Of a DNA stretch of 64,000 bases, positions 1 to 8,663 are shown in pieces. Made by a program: the position numbers and the translations under genes. Numbering within the stretch: the stretch's first letter is position 1; every line of letters begins with the position of its first letter. The stretch is taken from assembly GCA_963677085.2 (NCBI GenBank), contig CAXXFH010000004.1, positions 3,038,001 through 3,102,000 on the forward strand. The letters run 5' to 3'. Under the pieces are notes generated by a model. The model saw only the letters and a list, made by a program, of their open reading frames with translations, searched no databases and had not been told where the DNA came from. Source of the stretch: G963677085 sp963677085 (GTDB taxonomy: Bacteria > Planctomycetota > Planctomycetia > Pirellulales > Thermoguttaceae).

Positions 1-894
1 GAGTTGCTCCAGCGGAAGTGGCGTTTGCCCGAGGGAACCGAACCGGCGCAGATCGCCGAGCTCTCGGTGGCGCACGAGCGACGGGTTATTTTCGAGCAGT
101 GGCCGGAGTTGCCGTTGAGCATCTTCGACGGCCGTTCACCGCGTGCCGTGTCCGGCGATGAGTCGTGCCGTGTCCGGCTGCTGGCCGCCATCCTGATTCT
201 TCAGTCGTACATGGCCGCCGATGCCGAGGAAATCGATTTCAACGAATTGCGTCAATCGCTGGGGCTACCCACACTCGATCCGCTCGACCCGACGGTGGTC
301 GACGTCAACAGTGTGCCCCTGGCTCGGCTCTCTCGGATCGAGGTCGAAAAGCTCAGCGACACGGATCTTCTGCATGCCTTTCGTCGCGCGGCGGCCTATG
401 GGCTGAGAGGCTCGTTGCGCCGCTTCGCCGTGAACCTGATCGACCGTCCCACGTTGGCTGACACGAACGAACAACGTCGCGCGTTGAGCATTTTGGCTCG
501 CGATGCCGAAAATCCCGACGAAGGGTTGAAGTACGCCCAACGTGGCCGCGAAATGGCCGAGAAGGCCGGTCAGTCGCCAGCGAGTTGGCTGATTCTGGAA
601 CTTTCGCTGCAATTTGCTCGGGGCGACAGCAACGAGATCAACCGTCTGCTGACACAAATCCAGCGCGACCACATGAACGAGCCGGGCGTTGCCCAGGCGT
701 TGACCGAGTTGTTGGTCGGGCTGGGCGTGCTACGACCCGACGGTATGCCGGCCGGTGCTATTCCCGGAGCGGGCATGCCGGGTGGACCTGCCATCGGTCC
801 GGCACCGCAAGCCGCTCAAGAGCCTGGAAGACTTTGGACGCCTGGCAGCGAGCAGGGTGGCGGGGGCGAGAAGAAGCTTTGGACGCCCGACTGA
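1..894 (+). CDS. 3' part of an unidentified gene (5' end outside window)
   Basis: An open frame runs in from the left edge with no stop, so the true start lies upstream; the visible part is about 297 residues. I do not recognise a family. The middle is Leu/Ala-rich and helical in character, like a TPR or HEAT-type scaffold. The last 60 residues are Gly/Pro-rich and low in complexity, and the motif LWTP occurs twice near the end (LWTPG, then LWTPD as the final residues). Such a tail suggests a short linear motif rather than a catalytic domain. The gene is followed by about 250 bp without a gene before the sulfatase. That it is a real gene is likely; its function is unknown. Confidence 0.6.
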   Translation, partial: ELLQRKWRLPEGTEPAQIAELSVAHERRVIFEQWPELPLSIFDGRSPRAVSGDESCRVRLLAAILILQSYMAADAEEIDFNELRQSLGLPTLDPLDPTVVDVNSVPLARLSRIEVEKLSDTDLLHAFRRAAAYGLRGSLRRFAVNLIDRPTLADTNEQRRALSILARDAENPDEGLKYAQRGREMAEKAGQSPASWLILELSLQFARGDSNEINRLLTQIQRDHMNEPGVAQALTELLVGLGVLRPDGMPAGAIPGAGMPGGPAIGPAPQAAQEPGRLWTPGSEQGGGGEKKLWTPD

Positions 895-1017
895 CCGGGG
901 AATTGCCCCGAAGACCACAAACCTCGCGGCGCTGCCGCGGTAGTTTGCGACCGTGTATCGGTCCGGTTATACTGCCGTTGTTTGAATGCTGGGTTAAGCT
1001 CCCAACGACAAGTTGGA

Positions 1018-1078
1018 TGCCACTGGCTGTTTGCCAGCCAGTGATCGGACACGGGCATACAAGGCGTCCGTGGCACCC
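1018..1078. repeat. Dispersed intergenic palindromic repeat (TGCCACTGGC family)
   Basis: TGCCACTGGCTG..GCCAGCCAGTG forms an imperfect hairpin, followed by ACAAGGCGTCCGTGGCACCC. A close copy lies at 27113-27172, and shorter relatives at 5923-5943, 27369-27391, 31513-31540, 48002-48021, 56763-56790 and 63856-63879. All copies seen are between genes. Confidence 0.6.
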
Positions 1079-1149
1079 GTCTTTGGCTCCGGCACCCGAG
1101 CTTCAGTGTTCCGCACCCCTGCCGTTGCGTTGCCCAGGAGGATCTCACC

Positions 1150-2547
1150 ATGTCAGTTCACGCCGCTCGGTTCTCCCGATTCGCTTGTTTGTTTGTGATC
1201 GTGATGTTCGCCGTCGGGTTGGCATGTCCGATGGCCGCAGCGGCATCCGAGAAGCCCAACGTCATCATCATCTACACCGACGATCAAGGTTCGTTGGACA
1301 CGAACCTCTACGGCTCTAAAGACTTGATCACGCCTGGCATGGACCGGCTCGCTCGCGAGGGCGTGCGTTTCACGCAGATGTACGCGCCCTCGTGTTATTG
1401 CTCGCCCTCGCGCGCAGGGCTGATGACGGGTCGCTTTCCCGCTCGGGCAGGCGTGGCAAGTAATTGCCCTTCGATTCCCAATCATCCGGGCATGCCTAGC
1501 GATGAAGTGACCATTGCCGAGATGCTTCGTGCGGCCGGCTATACGACCGGGCACGTCGGCAAGTGGCACTTAGGCTACACGCCCGAGACGATGCCCAACG
1601 GCCAAGGTTTTCAATACTCCTACGGTCACATGGGTGGGTGCATCGATAACTACTCCCACTTTTTCTACTGGCGTGGGCCCAACCGCCACGACCTGTGGCG
1701 CAACGGCCAGGAAATCTGGGAAGACGGCCAATACTTTCTCAACCGAATGGTCGAGGAGTGCGAACAGTTCGTCGAAAAGAATCGGCAAGGTCCGTTCTTT
1801 TTGTATTGGGCGATCAACGTGCCGCACTATCCGTTGCAGGGCACCGAAAAGTGGCGCAATGCCTACAAAAACCTCGAAGATCCCCGCCGAATGTACGCGG
1901 CCTTTACGTCGACCATGGACGAGAAGATCGAACGTTTTCTCAAAAAGCTCGACGAGTTGAAACTCCGCGAACGCACGCTGGTAATCCTCCAGTCGGACCA
2001 CGGTCATTCGACCGAAGAACGCACCTTTGGCGGCGGTGGCAACGCCGGGCCGTATCGCGGGGCCAAGGGGAGTTTCTTCGAGGGTGGAATTCGGGTGCCG
2101 TCGATTGTCTCCATGCCCGGCACAATTCCCCAGGGCGAAGTTCGAGAACAACTCGCGGTCGGCTGCGACTGGTTGCCCACGATCGCCGATTTCTGCGGCG
2201 TGTCGGTACCCAAGGTGAAACTCGACGGGCAGAGCATCAAGAACGTTATCCTCTCGGCCGACGTTGCCTCGCCCCACGAGGGTTTCTATTGGCAATTGGG
2301 CCGTGGTCCTCGGGCGCAATGGGCGGTGCGCGACGGCGATTGGAAGCTCATCGGCAATCCCCGTGACTCCAGCAAAAAAGCCCCGCTAACCAAGGCCGAC
2401 AAGCTCTTCCTGGTCAACTTGGCCGACGACATTTCGGAGATGACAAACGTTGCGGCCGATCATCCGGATATTGTGACGCGACTTCAAAAAACACATCAGA
2501 AGCACGAAGCCGAGATCGAGCAGCGGTACGCGACGGCAGAGAAGTGA
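1150..2547 (+). CDS. Secreted type I sulfatase (arylsulfatase family)
   Basis: Hydrolyses sulfate esters, probably on sulfated polysaccharides, outside the cytoplasm. The N-terminus (residues 1-31) is a Sec-type signal peptide ending near AAAAS. Residues 44-45 (DD in IIYTDDQG) are metal ligands of the alkaline phosphatase fold. The sulfatase signature CSPSRAGLMTGR is present, with Cys84 as the residue converted to formylglycine; further metal-site motifs include HVGKWHLGY and LQSDHGHS. The length (465 aa) is usual for the family. AGGAGGA at 1136-1142 is a strong ribosome binding site for this ATG. Sulfatases occur in large numbers in marine planctomycetes. The maturase is not in the window. 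Substrate is not predictable from sequence alone. Confidence 0.95.
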   Translation: MSVHAARFSRFACLFVIVMFAVGLACPMAAAASEKPNVIIIYTDDQGSLDTNLYGSKDLITPGMDRLAREGVRFTQMYAPSCYCSPSRAGLMTGRFPARAGVASNCPSIPNHPGMPSDEVTIAEMLRAAGYTTGHVGKWHLGYTPETMPNGQGFQYSYGHMGGCIDNYSHFFYWRGPNRHDLWRNGQEIWEDGQYFLNRMVEECEQFVEKNRQGPFFLYWAINVPHYPLQGTEKWRNAYKNLEDPRRMYAAFTSTMDEKIERFLKKLDELKLRERTLVILQSDHGHSTEERTFGGGGNAGPYRGAKGSFFEGGIRVPSIVSMPGTIPQGEVREQLAVGCDWLPTIADFCGVSVPKVKLDGQSIKNVILSADVASPHEGFYWQLGRGPRAQWAVRDGDWKLIGNPRDSSKKAPLTKADKLFLVNLADDISEMTNVAADHPDIVTRLQKTHQKHEAEIEQRYATAEK

Positions 2548-2579
2548 ACGCCTCGGTTCGTGACTAACAAGTCCAAAAC

Positions 2580-2698
2580 GGGTAGCCCCGATAGCTCTGC
2601 TATCGGGGCGGCGCAGCCGCAAGAGGCGTGGGGTGGGAAACATACCTGACGCTTCTTGTGCCTTCGGCACCCCGATAGCAGAGCTATCGGGGCTACCC
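2580..2698. repeat. Pair of mirrored palindromes ahead of ribD
   Basis: Two 29-bp elements, 2580-2608 and 2670-2698, are exact reverse complements of each other. Each contains a self-palindrome with arms CCCCGATAGC/GCTATCGGGG (2586-2608 and 2670-2692). The pair can form either two small hairpins or one large one enclosing 61 nt. They lie between the sulfatase stop and ribD start. Confidence 0.8.
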
Positions 2699-2727
2699 AC
2701 TACCCACTACCCACTACCCACTACCCA
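2693..2727. repeat. Five tandem CTACCCA heptamers
   Basis: CTACCCA is repeated five times without change, ending 15 bp before the ribD start. The first unit overlaps the right arm of the preceding palindrome. Low-complexity CTAACTCC/CTACCCA-like tracts also occur ahead of other genes here (for example 30462-30489). Confidence 0.85.
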
Positions 2728-2742
2728 CTATAAATTCCTTTT

Positions 2743-3870
2743 ATGGACTTGGCCGAAATCGATCGTTGGCACATGCGTCGGGCGCTGGAACTGGCCGCCA
2801 AGGGGCAGGGCTGTGTTGAGCCGAACCCGATGGTCGGATGCGTGATCGCCCGGGGAGCGGAAATTATCGGCGAGGGGTGGCACCGTCGCTTCGGCGGTCC
2901 TCATGCCGAGGTCGAGGCCCTGCGTTTGGCCGGCGAACGGGCGACCGGTGCTACGGCTTACGTTACCCTGGAGCCTTGCTGCCATCAGGGCAAGACTCCG
3001 CCATGTAGCAAGGCCCTGTTGGCGGCCGGCGTTGCTCGGGTGGTGGTGGCCCAACGCGATCCTTTCCCACAGGTCGACGGCGGCGGGTTGGCCGAACTCG
3101 AAGCGGCCGGCGTGTCGGTTTCCGTCGGGCTGCTAGAAGACGAAGCCCGACGTTTGAACGCTCCCTATCTGATGTTGATCGAGTCGGGCCGTCCTTGGGT
3201 GATCGCCAAATGGGCCATGACGCTCGACGGCAAGATCGCCACGCACAGCGGTTCCAGCCAGTGGATCTCATGTGCCGCATCGCGGGCGCTGGTCCATGCG
3301 TTGCGCGGTCGGGTCGACGCCGTTGCCGTCGGCCGTGGCACGGCCGCGACCGACGATCCGTTGCTCACCGCCCGACCTGCCGGCCCACGCGTCGCCACGC
3401 GAATCGTGCTCGACACGGCCGCCGCGGTCGATCCGTCGAGCCAATTGGTGTGCACCGCCAGCGAAGCGCCCGTGCTGGTCGCTTGCAGCCCGGAGGCCGA
3501 CGCTGCCGCCGTCGAAAATCTGCAAACGGCCGGTTGCGAGGTATTCGCTTGCGAGGGTGAAACTGCTACGGAGCGGTTGCAGTCGCTTCTGGCCGAACTG
3601 GGGCGACGGCGGATGACCAACCTGCTGGTCGAAGGAGGCGGACGGCTGCTGGGCATGCTCTTCGACATGCAGGCCGTCGACGAAGTCCATGTGTTCATCG
3701 CCCCGAAGATCGTCGGCGGCGAAGATGCGTTGGGTCCGATCGGCGGCCGGGGTATCGAACAGATGACCGACGCAATGCAACTCGACGACGTACACGTCGA
3801 ACAGGTCGAAACGGACATCTACCTGCGAGGATGCGTGAAGCGAGAATCGCCGGCCCGCGAAACCACGTAA
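2743..3870 (+). CDS. ribD: Bifunctional riboflavin biosynthesis protein RibD (deaminase/reductase)
   Basis: Catalyses steps two and three of riboflavin synthesis: deamination of the pyrimidine 2,5-diamino-6-ribosylamino intermediate, then NADPH-dependent reduction of the ribose. Residues 1-145 form the cytidine-deaminase-like domain with the zinc site His54-Ala-Glu56, Cys79 and Cys88 (PCCHQGKTPPC). Residues about 155-370 form the RibD reductase domain (AKWAMTLDGKIA, NLLVEGGG). At 375 aa it is close to the E. coli enzyme. It stands alone; no other rib gene is adjacent. The GTPase gene converges on it, with 38 bp between the two stops. No FMN riboswitch was recognised upstream. Confidence 0.96.
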   Translation: MDLAEIDRWHMRRALELAAKGQGCVEPNPMVGCVIARGAEIIGEGWHRRFGGPHAEVEALRLAGERATGATAYVTLEPCCHQGKTPPCSKALLAAGVARVVVAQRDPFPQVDGGGLAELEAAGVSVSVGLLEDEARRLNAPYLMLIESGRPWVIAKWAMTLDGKIATHSGSSQWISCAASRALVHALRGRVDAVAVGRGTAATDDPLLTARPAGPRVATRIVLDTAAAVDPSSQLVCTASEAPVLVACSPEADAAAVENLQTAGCEVFACEGETATERLQSLLAELGRRRMTNLLVEGGGRLLGMLFDMQAVDEVHVFIAPKIVGGEDALGPIGGRGIEQMTDAMQLDDVHVEQVETDIYLRGCVKRESPARETT

Positions 3871-3885
3871 CGTTCGTTCTCGCAA

Positions 3886-3901
3886 AAGCCGCTCGCGGCT
3901 T
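3886..3901. repeat. AAGCCGC/GCGGCTT palindrome between convergent stops
   Basis: A 7-bp perfect stem with a 2-nt loop lies between the ribD and GTPase stops. The same motif, AAAGCCGCTTGCGGCTTCG, recurs near 21219-21240. It may end transcription from both sides, but it lacks a clear T-tract. Confidence 0.5.
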
Positions 3902-3908
3902 CGCCTCG

Positions 3909-5762
3909 TCACCCCCCTGCCCCGTCTTCCCGCAGCACGTCGACGGCCGTTTGCACATCTCGAAATGTTTCGCCGTGTGGCACACCGGCCCCGCTGCGCA
4001 ATTCGCCGAGCAGGCTGCCGAGCAGTTCACCTTCCAGCCAACCGGCGAGCCACTGGGCGCGGCGCCGCGCGTAGCCGGCTTGCAGGCGGAGGAAGAGCCG
4101 ACCGGCCGTTTGACGAACGCCTTCGCTTGTGCCGCTAACGATGGCCTCGCCGCCGCCAGTGATGCCGCCGGCAATTGCTGCTTCGGTGGCCACTTGCCCC
4201 AGCGTGTCGCCCGCGGCGTGAACGGCTGCTTGGCTTACCAGGTCGCCGGCCAGCACCCAACCGCTCACGGCCAGCGTCACAGTAATCGCCGGTCGGGCCA
4301 CGGCTGCCGCCTGGTCGAGCGAACGCAATACCCGCACCGCCCGAGGGTTGCTCTCCCGCCAGGTGTTCAACTCGTTGCGGAGAAACTGGCGGTAATCTTG
4401 GTCGACCGCTGGGAGTCGTTCGTGGGCTGCTTCCACGCGGCGCAGCAACTCGGCTCGTGCATCGCCACGCAAGAGGCGTTCCAATCGGGGACGCAAGGTG
4501 TCGTTACCGATCCGCGAGAGTCGATCCAGTTCGTCGATCAGTTTCTCGACCGCCAGCACTACCGCTTGGCGTTCTCGCTGATGAAAGGTTGCCAGCGGAT
4601 CGGCGTGCGGTCCGGCCATCGCCTCCCAGGCCTTTTTCGCCGGCCAAATTACCCCGCGTCCTAAGGTGCGATAAAAGCCGTGGACCTGCCGCGACCACTC
4701 GCTGCGTTCAGCGTCCCACCAGTCGCGGATTTCGTCGACCAGTATGCTGGCCGGCAGCGTGGGCCACGCCACGCGGGCCATCTCGGACGACGAAAGCGTG
4801 TCGGCCGCCGCTTCGAATTGCGCGGCCACCTCGCGAATCGAACGCAAATAGGCGCCCACTCCCTGTTGCTCGTCGAGCACGCGGGTGAGCGCGCCGCGAA
4901 GGGTACGAATCTTGATCGTGTCGAAGTGTAGCGAGGCCAACTCGTCTCGCAAACTGGTCGGCTCGCCCGGCTGCGTAGCGCCATCGGCTTTAACGCGATA
5001 AAACGGCAATCGCAGTGACTCGGCCGCCTTGCGATCGTAGGGCACCACGTAGACCAACTCGGGCGTCGCCCCGGTAGCTTCGCAAAACGTGGCCAGCCAC
5101 TGGGGCCAATAATCCGCATCGGCTTCCAGATCGCATTGATTGAATACCACGACAATCGGTTTGTCGGCCTCGACCGCCGCGCGGAAAAACTGCTTTACCG
5201 CCGCGTCGTTATACTTCTGCTGTGTGAGGACGGCCACCAACACGTCGGCCGACTGGCGAATCGTTCGGGCACGCTGCCAGTTCACTTCGGCGTCGGAATC
5301 CACGTCGGGCGCATCCAACAACAGAAGCTGCGGCGGCATGTTCTCGCCGGTTCGCCAGAAGAGACGGTCTTCGGGGCTGTCGGCCAGCGAGTCTTCGGCC
5401 GCGTGCCAGCGATGCAACTCGAAGGCTTCGAACAGCCGGGCAAGCTCGTCGGCATCTTCCAAGCCCGAGGGAACCAGGCAAACGGGATGCCGCGTTCCGG
5501 CCGCCAAGGGACTCGACGCGCTGGCCACCTCGCCAGCCAGATGATTGAAAACCACCGACTTGCCGATATTCGTACCCCCGACGATTCCCACCACCAGCAG
5601 CGGCCGGCTTTCGACCTGCGGAAGCAGCTTGTGCCGCAACAGTTCGAACCACTCGGCTCCGACCGGCGCAGACACCCCCAAACGCTCGGCGACCGGCTGG
5701 AGCTGAGCCAGCGCGACGTCGAGTTGCTTCAGGTTTGCCGCGAAGGTGGTGAAGTCGCTCAT
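3909..5762 (-). CDS. Membrane-associated dynamin-like / YeeP-type GTPase
   Basis: A 617-residue GTPase of unknown target. The P-loop GGTNIGKS (residues 62-69) lies early. It is followed by a G3-like segment (LLLLDAPDVDSD) and a G4 motif NQCD in place of NKxD. The long helical middle and C-terminal region include a hydrophobic stretch around VTLAVSGWVLAGDLV and a Gly/Ala-rich segment that could insert in the membrane. This layout (GTPase head, helical stalk, hydrophobic patch) resembles bacterial dynamin-like or YeeP/Era-like proteins, but I cannot name a family. It starts 215 bp from the neighbouring ketosynthase-like gene on the same strand, so cotranscription is possible but not evident. 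Confidence 0.8.
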   Translation of the reverse strand: MSDFTTFAANLKQLDVALAQLQPVAERLGVSAPVGAEWFELLRHKLLPQVESRPLLVVGIVGGTNIGKSVVFNHLAGEVASASSPLAAGTRHPVCLVPSGLEDADELARLFEAFELHRWHAAEDSLADSPEDRLFWRTGENMPPQLLLLDAPDVDSDAEVNWQRARTIRQSADVLVAVLTQQKYNDAAVKQFFRAAVEADKPIVVVFNQCDLEADADYWPQWLATFCEATGATPELVYVVPYDRKAAESLRLPFYRVKADGATQPGEPTSLRDELASLHFDTIKIRTLRGALTRVLDEQQGVGAYLRSIREVAAQFEAAADTLSSSEMARVAWPTLPASILVDEIRDWWDAERSEWSRQVHGFYRTLGRGVIWPAKKAWEAMAGPHADPLATFHQRERQAVVLAVEKLIDELDRLSRIGNDTLRPRLERLLRGDARAELLRRVEAAHERLPAVDQDYRQFLRNELNTWRESNPRAVRVLRSLDQAAAVARPAITVTLAVSGWVLAGDLVSQAAVHAAGDTLGQVATEAAIAGGITGGGEAIVSGTSEGVRQTAGRLFLRLQAGYARRRAQWLAGWLEGELLGSLLGELRSGAGVPHGETFRDVQTAVDVLREDGAGG

Positions 5763-5922
5763 CGCTAACGCCGACGGTAAAGAAGTACAATCACTGCACG
5801 CATACTACCGACCAGCGGCGTTGGGTGCCAGAGCTCACGCCAACGGCGTGAAACAACAAAGCCCAGGGGCGCGAAGCGCGCGGGTGCCATGGGCAGCAAA
5901 GTCTGCCCCACGTTCAGCAGCG

Positions 5923-5943
5923 GCGGGCAAGCCGCCGCTGGCA
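5923..5943. repeat. Dispersed intergenic repeat, degenerate copy (GGGCAAGCCGCC family)
   Basis: GGGCAAGCCGCCGCTGGCA lies just ahead of the ketosynthase-like gene's stop, after GGGTGCCATGGGCAGCAAAG. It is a member of the family described at 1018-1078. Confidence 0.45.
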
Positions 5944-5977
5944 TGCGCTGACTCTTGCTCGAAGACCGATGAAGCAG

Positions 5978-7243
5978 TTAGGCCTTGCCCACAACCACGG
6001 CAATCGCCTGGCCGAAGGGGGTGTGGTTGAGAATCAGGGCAGCCGGACGATCGAGTTTTTCCGGCCGGCCATGCACCACGTTGATCGGACACTCCGGATC
6101 GGGCGTTTTGTAGTTGAGCGTCGGAGGGATTGTGCCGTGTTTCAGGGCCAGCAGCGAGGCCATCAATTCGACGGCTCCCGTACCGGCCCCCAGGTTGCCA
6201 AAGTAGCTCTTCGGTGCCGTCACGGGAACGTCGCCCAGCAGTTCCCGGATAGCTTGGGCTTCGACCTTATCGTCTTCCACCAGCCCACCCGCGTTGGCGT
6301 TGACGTGGCCGATGTCGGCCGCCGTAACTCCGGCGTTTTTCATCGCACTGGTGATGGCCTGTCGAACGGCACTGCCGTGCAGGGAATTTCCATTGCGACG
6401 GGGTTCGAAGTTGCTGCTGTATCCCAGCACCGTGGCACAAATCTCGGCTCCGCGGGCTTCCGCATGGTCGCGCCGTTCCAGAATAATGGCGCCCGATCCC
6501 TCACCATTCACGGAACCATCGCGTTGGGCGTCGAACGGACGACAGGCTTCGGTCGGGTCACCCCGGTGGCGGCTCACATGGAAAAGCGGCGAGCGTGCCC
6601 AGAGGCCGGCATGAATTCGCGAACCCGTGCCACCGGCAATCATTACGTCGGCCGCGCCGCGTTGGATGACGCGCATCGCCTCGGCCACCGCGGACAAGCT
6701 GGAGACGTCGCCCAGGGTGAGCGAGTTGTTCGGCCCTCGGGCGTCTTGGGCGATTCCGATATGGCAGGCCGGCATGTTGGGGAGGTACTTCAGCATCCAG
6801 AGCGGATACATTTCCGCCATCGCCGAGCGTCCCCAGTTGTCGAAATTGAAGGAGCCGTTCTGTATGCAACCACGATAGGCCGCCACCAACTCACTGAGCT
6901 CACAGGAGATCAACTCGGCGCCGAAGACGATTCCGAGTCGATCGGGCTCGGTGGGCTTGTCGTGGAGCCCGGCTTGCTCGCAGGCCAAGTCGGCTGCGGC
7001 GAAGGCCAGTTGGATGTCGCGGCTCATCACCTTGAGGCTCTTCCGCGGCCGGACGTATTTTTTTGCCTCGAAGTCGGCCACCTCACCGCCAATACTCAAC
7101 GGCAGGCTGTTGTCTTCGTATAGTCCGAGATTCCGGACGCCACTGCGACCTTCGCAAAGCGAGGCCCAGTATGCTGCCGCGCCGATTCCGATCGGACTGG
7201 CGACTCCGATTCCCGTTACCACGATGTCATGCGTTGAGGCCAT
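5978..7243 (-). CDS. Catalytically degenerate beta-ketoacyl synthase homologue (no Cys-His-His triad)
   Basis: The thiolase-fold ketosynthase layout is kept over the full 421 residues (VVTGIGVASPIGIG at the start, PKSYFGN and NHTPFGQ near the end), yet every catalytic residue is changed. The active-site Cys is Asp179 (SLTLGDVSS, where the FabF at 50892-52178 has CLTACAASS). The first His is Asn317 (VNANAGG for INAHGTS) and the second is Asn350 (SYFGNLG for SMMGHLI). It therefore cannot do normal Claisen condensation. Chain-length factors of type II PKS change the Cys, usually to Gln, and act as silent partners; this could be a comparable non-catalytic subunit, but no partner KS or ACP is adjacent. 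The frame is intact, so it is not simple decay. Confidence 0.85.
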   Translation of the reverse strand: MASTHDIVVTGIGVASPIGIGAAAYWASLCEGRSGVRNLGLYEDNSLPLSIGGEVADFEAKKYVRPRKSLKVMSRDIQLAFAAADLACEQAGLHDKPTEPDRLGIVFGAELISCELSELVAAYRGCIQNGSFNFDNWGRSAMAEMYPLWMLKYLPNMPACHIGIAQDARGPNNSLTLGDVSSLSAVAEAMRVIQRGAADVMIAGGTGSRIHAGLWARSPLFHVSRHRGDPTEACRPFDAQRDGSVNGEGSGAIILERRDHAEARGAEICATVLGYSSNFEPRRNGNSLHGSAVRQAITSAMKNAGVTAADIGHVNANAGGLVEDDKVEAQAIRELLGDVPVTAPKSYFGNLGAGTGAVELMASLLALKHGTIPPTLNYKTPDPECPINVVHGRPEKLDRPAALILNHTPFGQAIAVVVGKA

Positions 7244-7538
7244 GCGCGTTTTCGGCCATGAGAGGCCGTTGAATTCCCGCCTAAGACGTGTACACTACCT
7301 AGCCTATCTATCCTAGCTCCGGGACGGGTTTCCTGCAACACTAGCACTACCGGGTGGTTTGTCTCGCGGCGACGGCAAGGATACTAGCTCAAATCTCTCG
7401 GAAATCGTACCACGTTCAGAGTAGCCGTCCATTCGACAGGGGGTGGCGATGGCGGTGGTTTAGGTGTGGGCAGGTGGGATCGATTGGGATGTGACTATCC
7501 ACAGTGGAGGACGACACTATTGTCGCGATCCATCTTAC

Positions 7539-8663
7539 TTATCGATCTAAATCGTACAAGCGGTACGTCTTGGCGCGTTTGGTGCCGCTCTTTTCCAAGG
7601 CACCTCGTGAGAGGGAGTTCGATTCCAGAACCCAGGAGAATTCGGCCTCTTGCAGCCCCCACTCGAGTCCCAGGGGAACCATTCCGTGCATCAGGGCCAA
7701 GCCAACTCCGTGTAGTTGGTACTCGGGCAATACATTGGCGCTGATAAAACGTACACGTTTGATGGCCGATTTGTTGCGAATCAGTTTTAGAAAGCCGAAG
7801 GGAAACAGGCGGCCGTCGATGGCTTTGATTCGTGGGTTGTAGTCGGGCAACCCAAAGGCGGCGCCCACGGTCTTCCCGTCGATTTCTGCGGCAATGGCCA
7901 TCTCGGGGACCATCAGATACCGCAGTCCGGCCGCCGTGTGCCGAACTTCGGCTTCCGACATTGGCACGAATCCCCAGGTATTAGTGAGCGACTTGTTGTA
8001 GATCGACAGGAAAAGCTCGACATCCTCCAGGAAGCGTTTGCGGTTCAGCGGCCGCAAGTGAATCCCCAGTCGCTCGATAATCTGCTCGACCACCGGTTTC
8101 CAACGTTCTTGGACCTTTGGCAGCATGTCGATGCTGCCCCAGAATGCGTAAAGGTCCTGGGTTTTGCGAAAGCCGTATTCTTCGACCAGCCGCTCGTAGT
8201 ACGGCGGATTGTAGGTCATCATGAAGGTGGGCATCGAATCGTAGCCGTCGACGAGCAATCCCAGGGTGTAGTTTAGTGACGGGTTGCACGGCCCACGCAG
8301 GCAGTGAATATCGCGCTGGGCAAACCACTGCTCAACGGCCTCGAACAGCCCATCGGCCACTTCCTGGTCGTCGACCGACTCGAAGAACCCAAAGAATCCT
8401 CGCCGTTCGTCGAAACGCTCATTGTGTCCGTGATTGATAATTGCTAGCACACGTCCACACGGCTCACCATCTCGCAGTGCAAGAAAGGCCTGACGTTCGT
8501 TCACGGCGTAGAACGGATGCCGGGCGAAGCCCACCATCTCTTTCTGATCCATCCGTAACGGGGGCACCCAGTTGGGGTCGTCACGATAGAGCATCCAGGG
8601 AAGGTTGAGAAACTGCTTTTTCTCGCGACGGGTGGTAACTGGTTTAACGATCATATTCGACAT
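7539..8663 (-). CDS. GNAT-fold N-acetyltransferase-like protein (YghO-like)
   Basis: A 374-residue cytoplasmic protein. The N-terminus RREKKQFLNLPWMLYRDD and the following DPNWVPPL are hallmarks of a conserved family distantly related to GNAT acyltransferases and often annotated YghO-like. The C-terminal half (residues about 230-370) has the GNAT-like strand order, with an acyl-CoA-binding-like loop in NVLPEYQLHGVGLALMHG. The substrate is unknown. It is transcribed away from the epimerase gene, and about 295 bp separate its stop from the degenerate ketosynthase gene. A lipid-linked role is conceivable given family context elsewhere, but nothing in the sequence proves it. Confidence 0.8.
   Translation of the reverse strand: MSNMIVKPVTTRREKKQFLNLPWMLYRDDPNWVPPLRMDQKEMVGFARHPFYAVNERQAFLALRDGEPCGRVLAIINHGHNERFDERRGFFGFFESVDDQEVADGLFEAVEQWFAQRDIHCLRGPCNPSLNYTLGLLVDGYDSMPTFMMTYNPPYYERLVEEYGFRKTQDLYAFWGSIDMLPKVQERWKPVVEQIIERLGIHLRPLNRKRFLEDVELFLSIYNKSLTNTWGFVPMSEAEVRHTAAGLRYLMVPEMAIAAEIDGKTVGAAFGLPDYNPRIKAIDGRLFPFGFLKLIRNKSAIKRVRFISANVLPEYQLHGVGLALMHGMVPLGLEWGLQEAEFSWVLESNSLSRGALEKSGTKRAKTYRLYDLDR

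Noticed and set aside
1071..1090. Sigma-54-like TGGCAC..TTTGG box ahead of the sulfatase
   Set aside because: The -12 GC is missing and the box belongs to a dispersed repeat.
2693..2727. Possible CRISPR array
   Set aside because: The unit is only 7 bp and contiguous, with no spacers and no cas genes nearby.
5969..7123. Plus-strand open frame of 384 codons
   Set aside because: It is antisense to the ketosynthase-like gene, whose protein is recognisable throughout. The same reasoning removes 23012-24019, 25181-26059, 32601-33845, 55587-56549 and 62329-63612.
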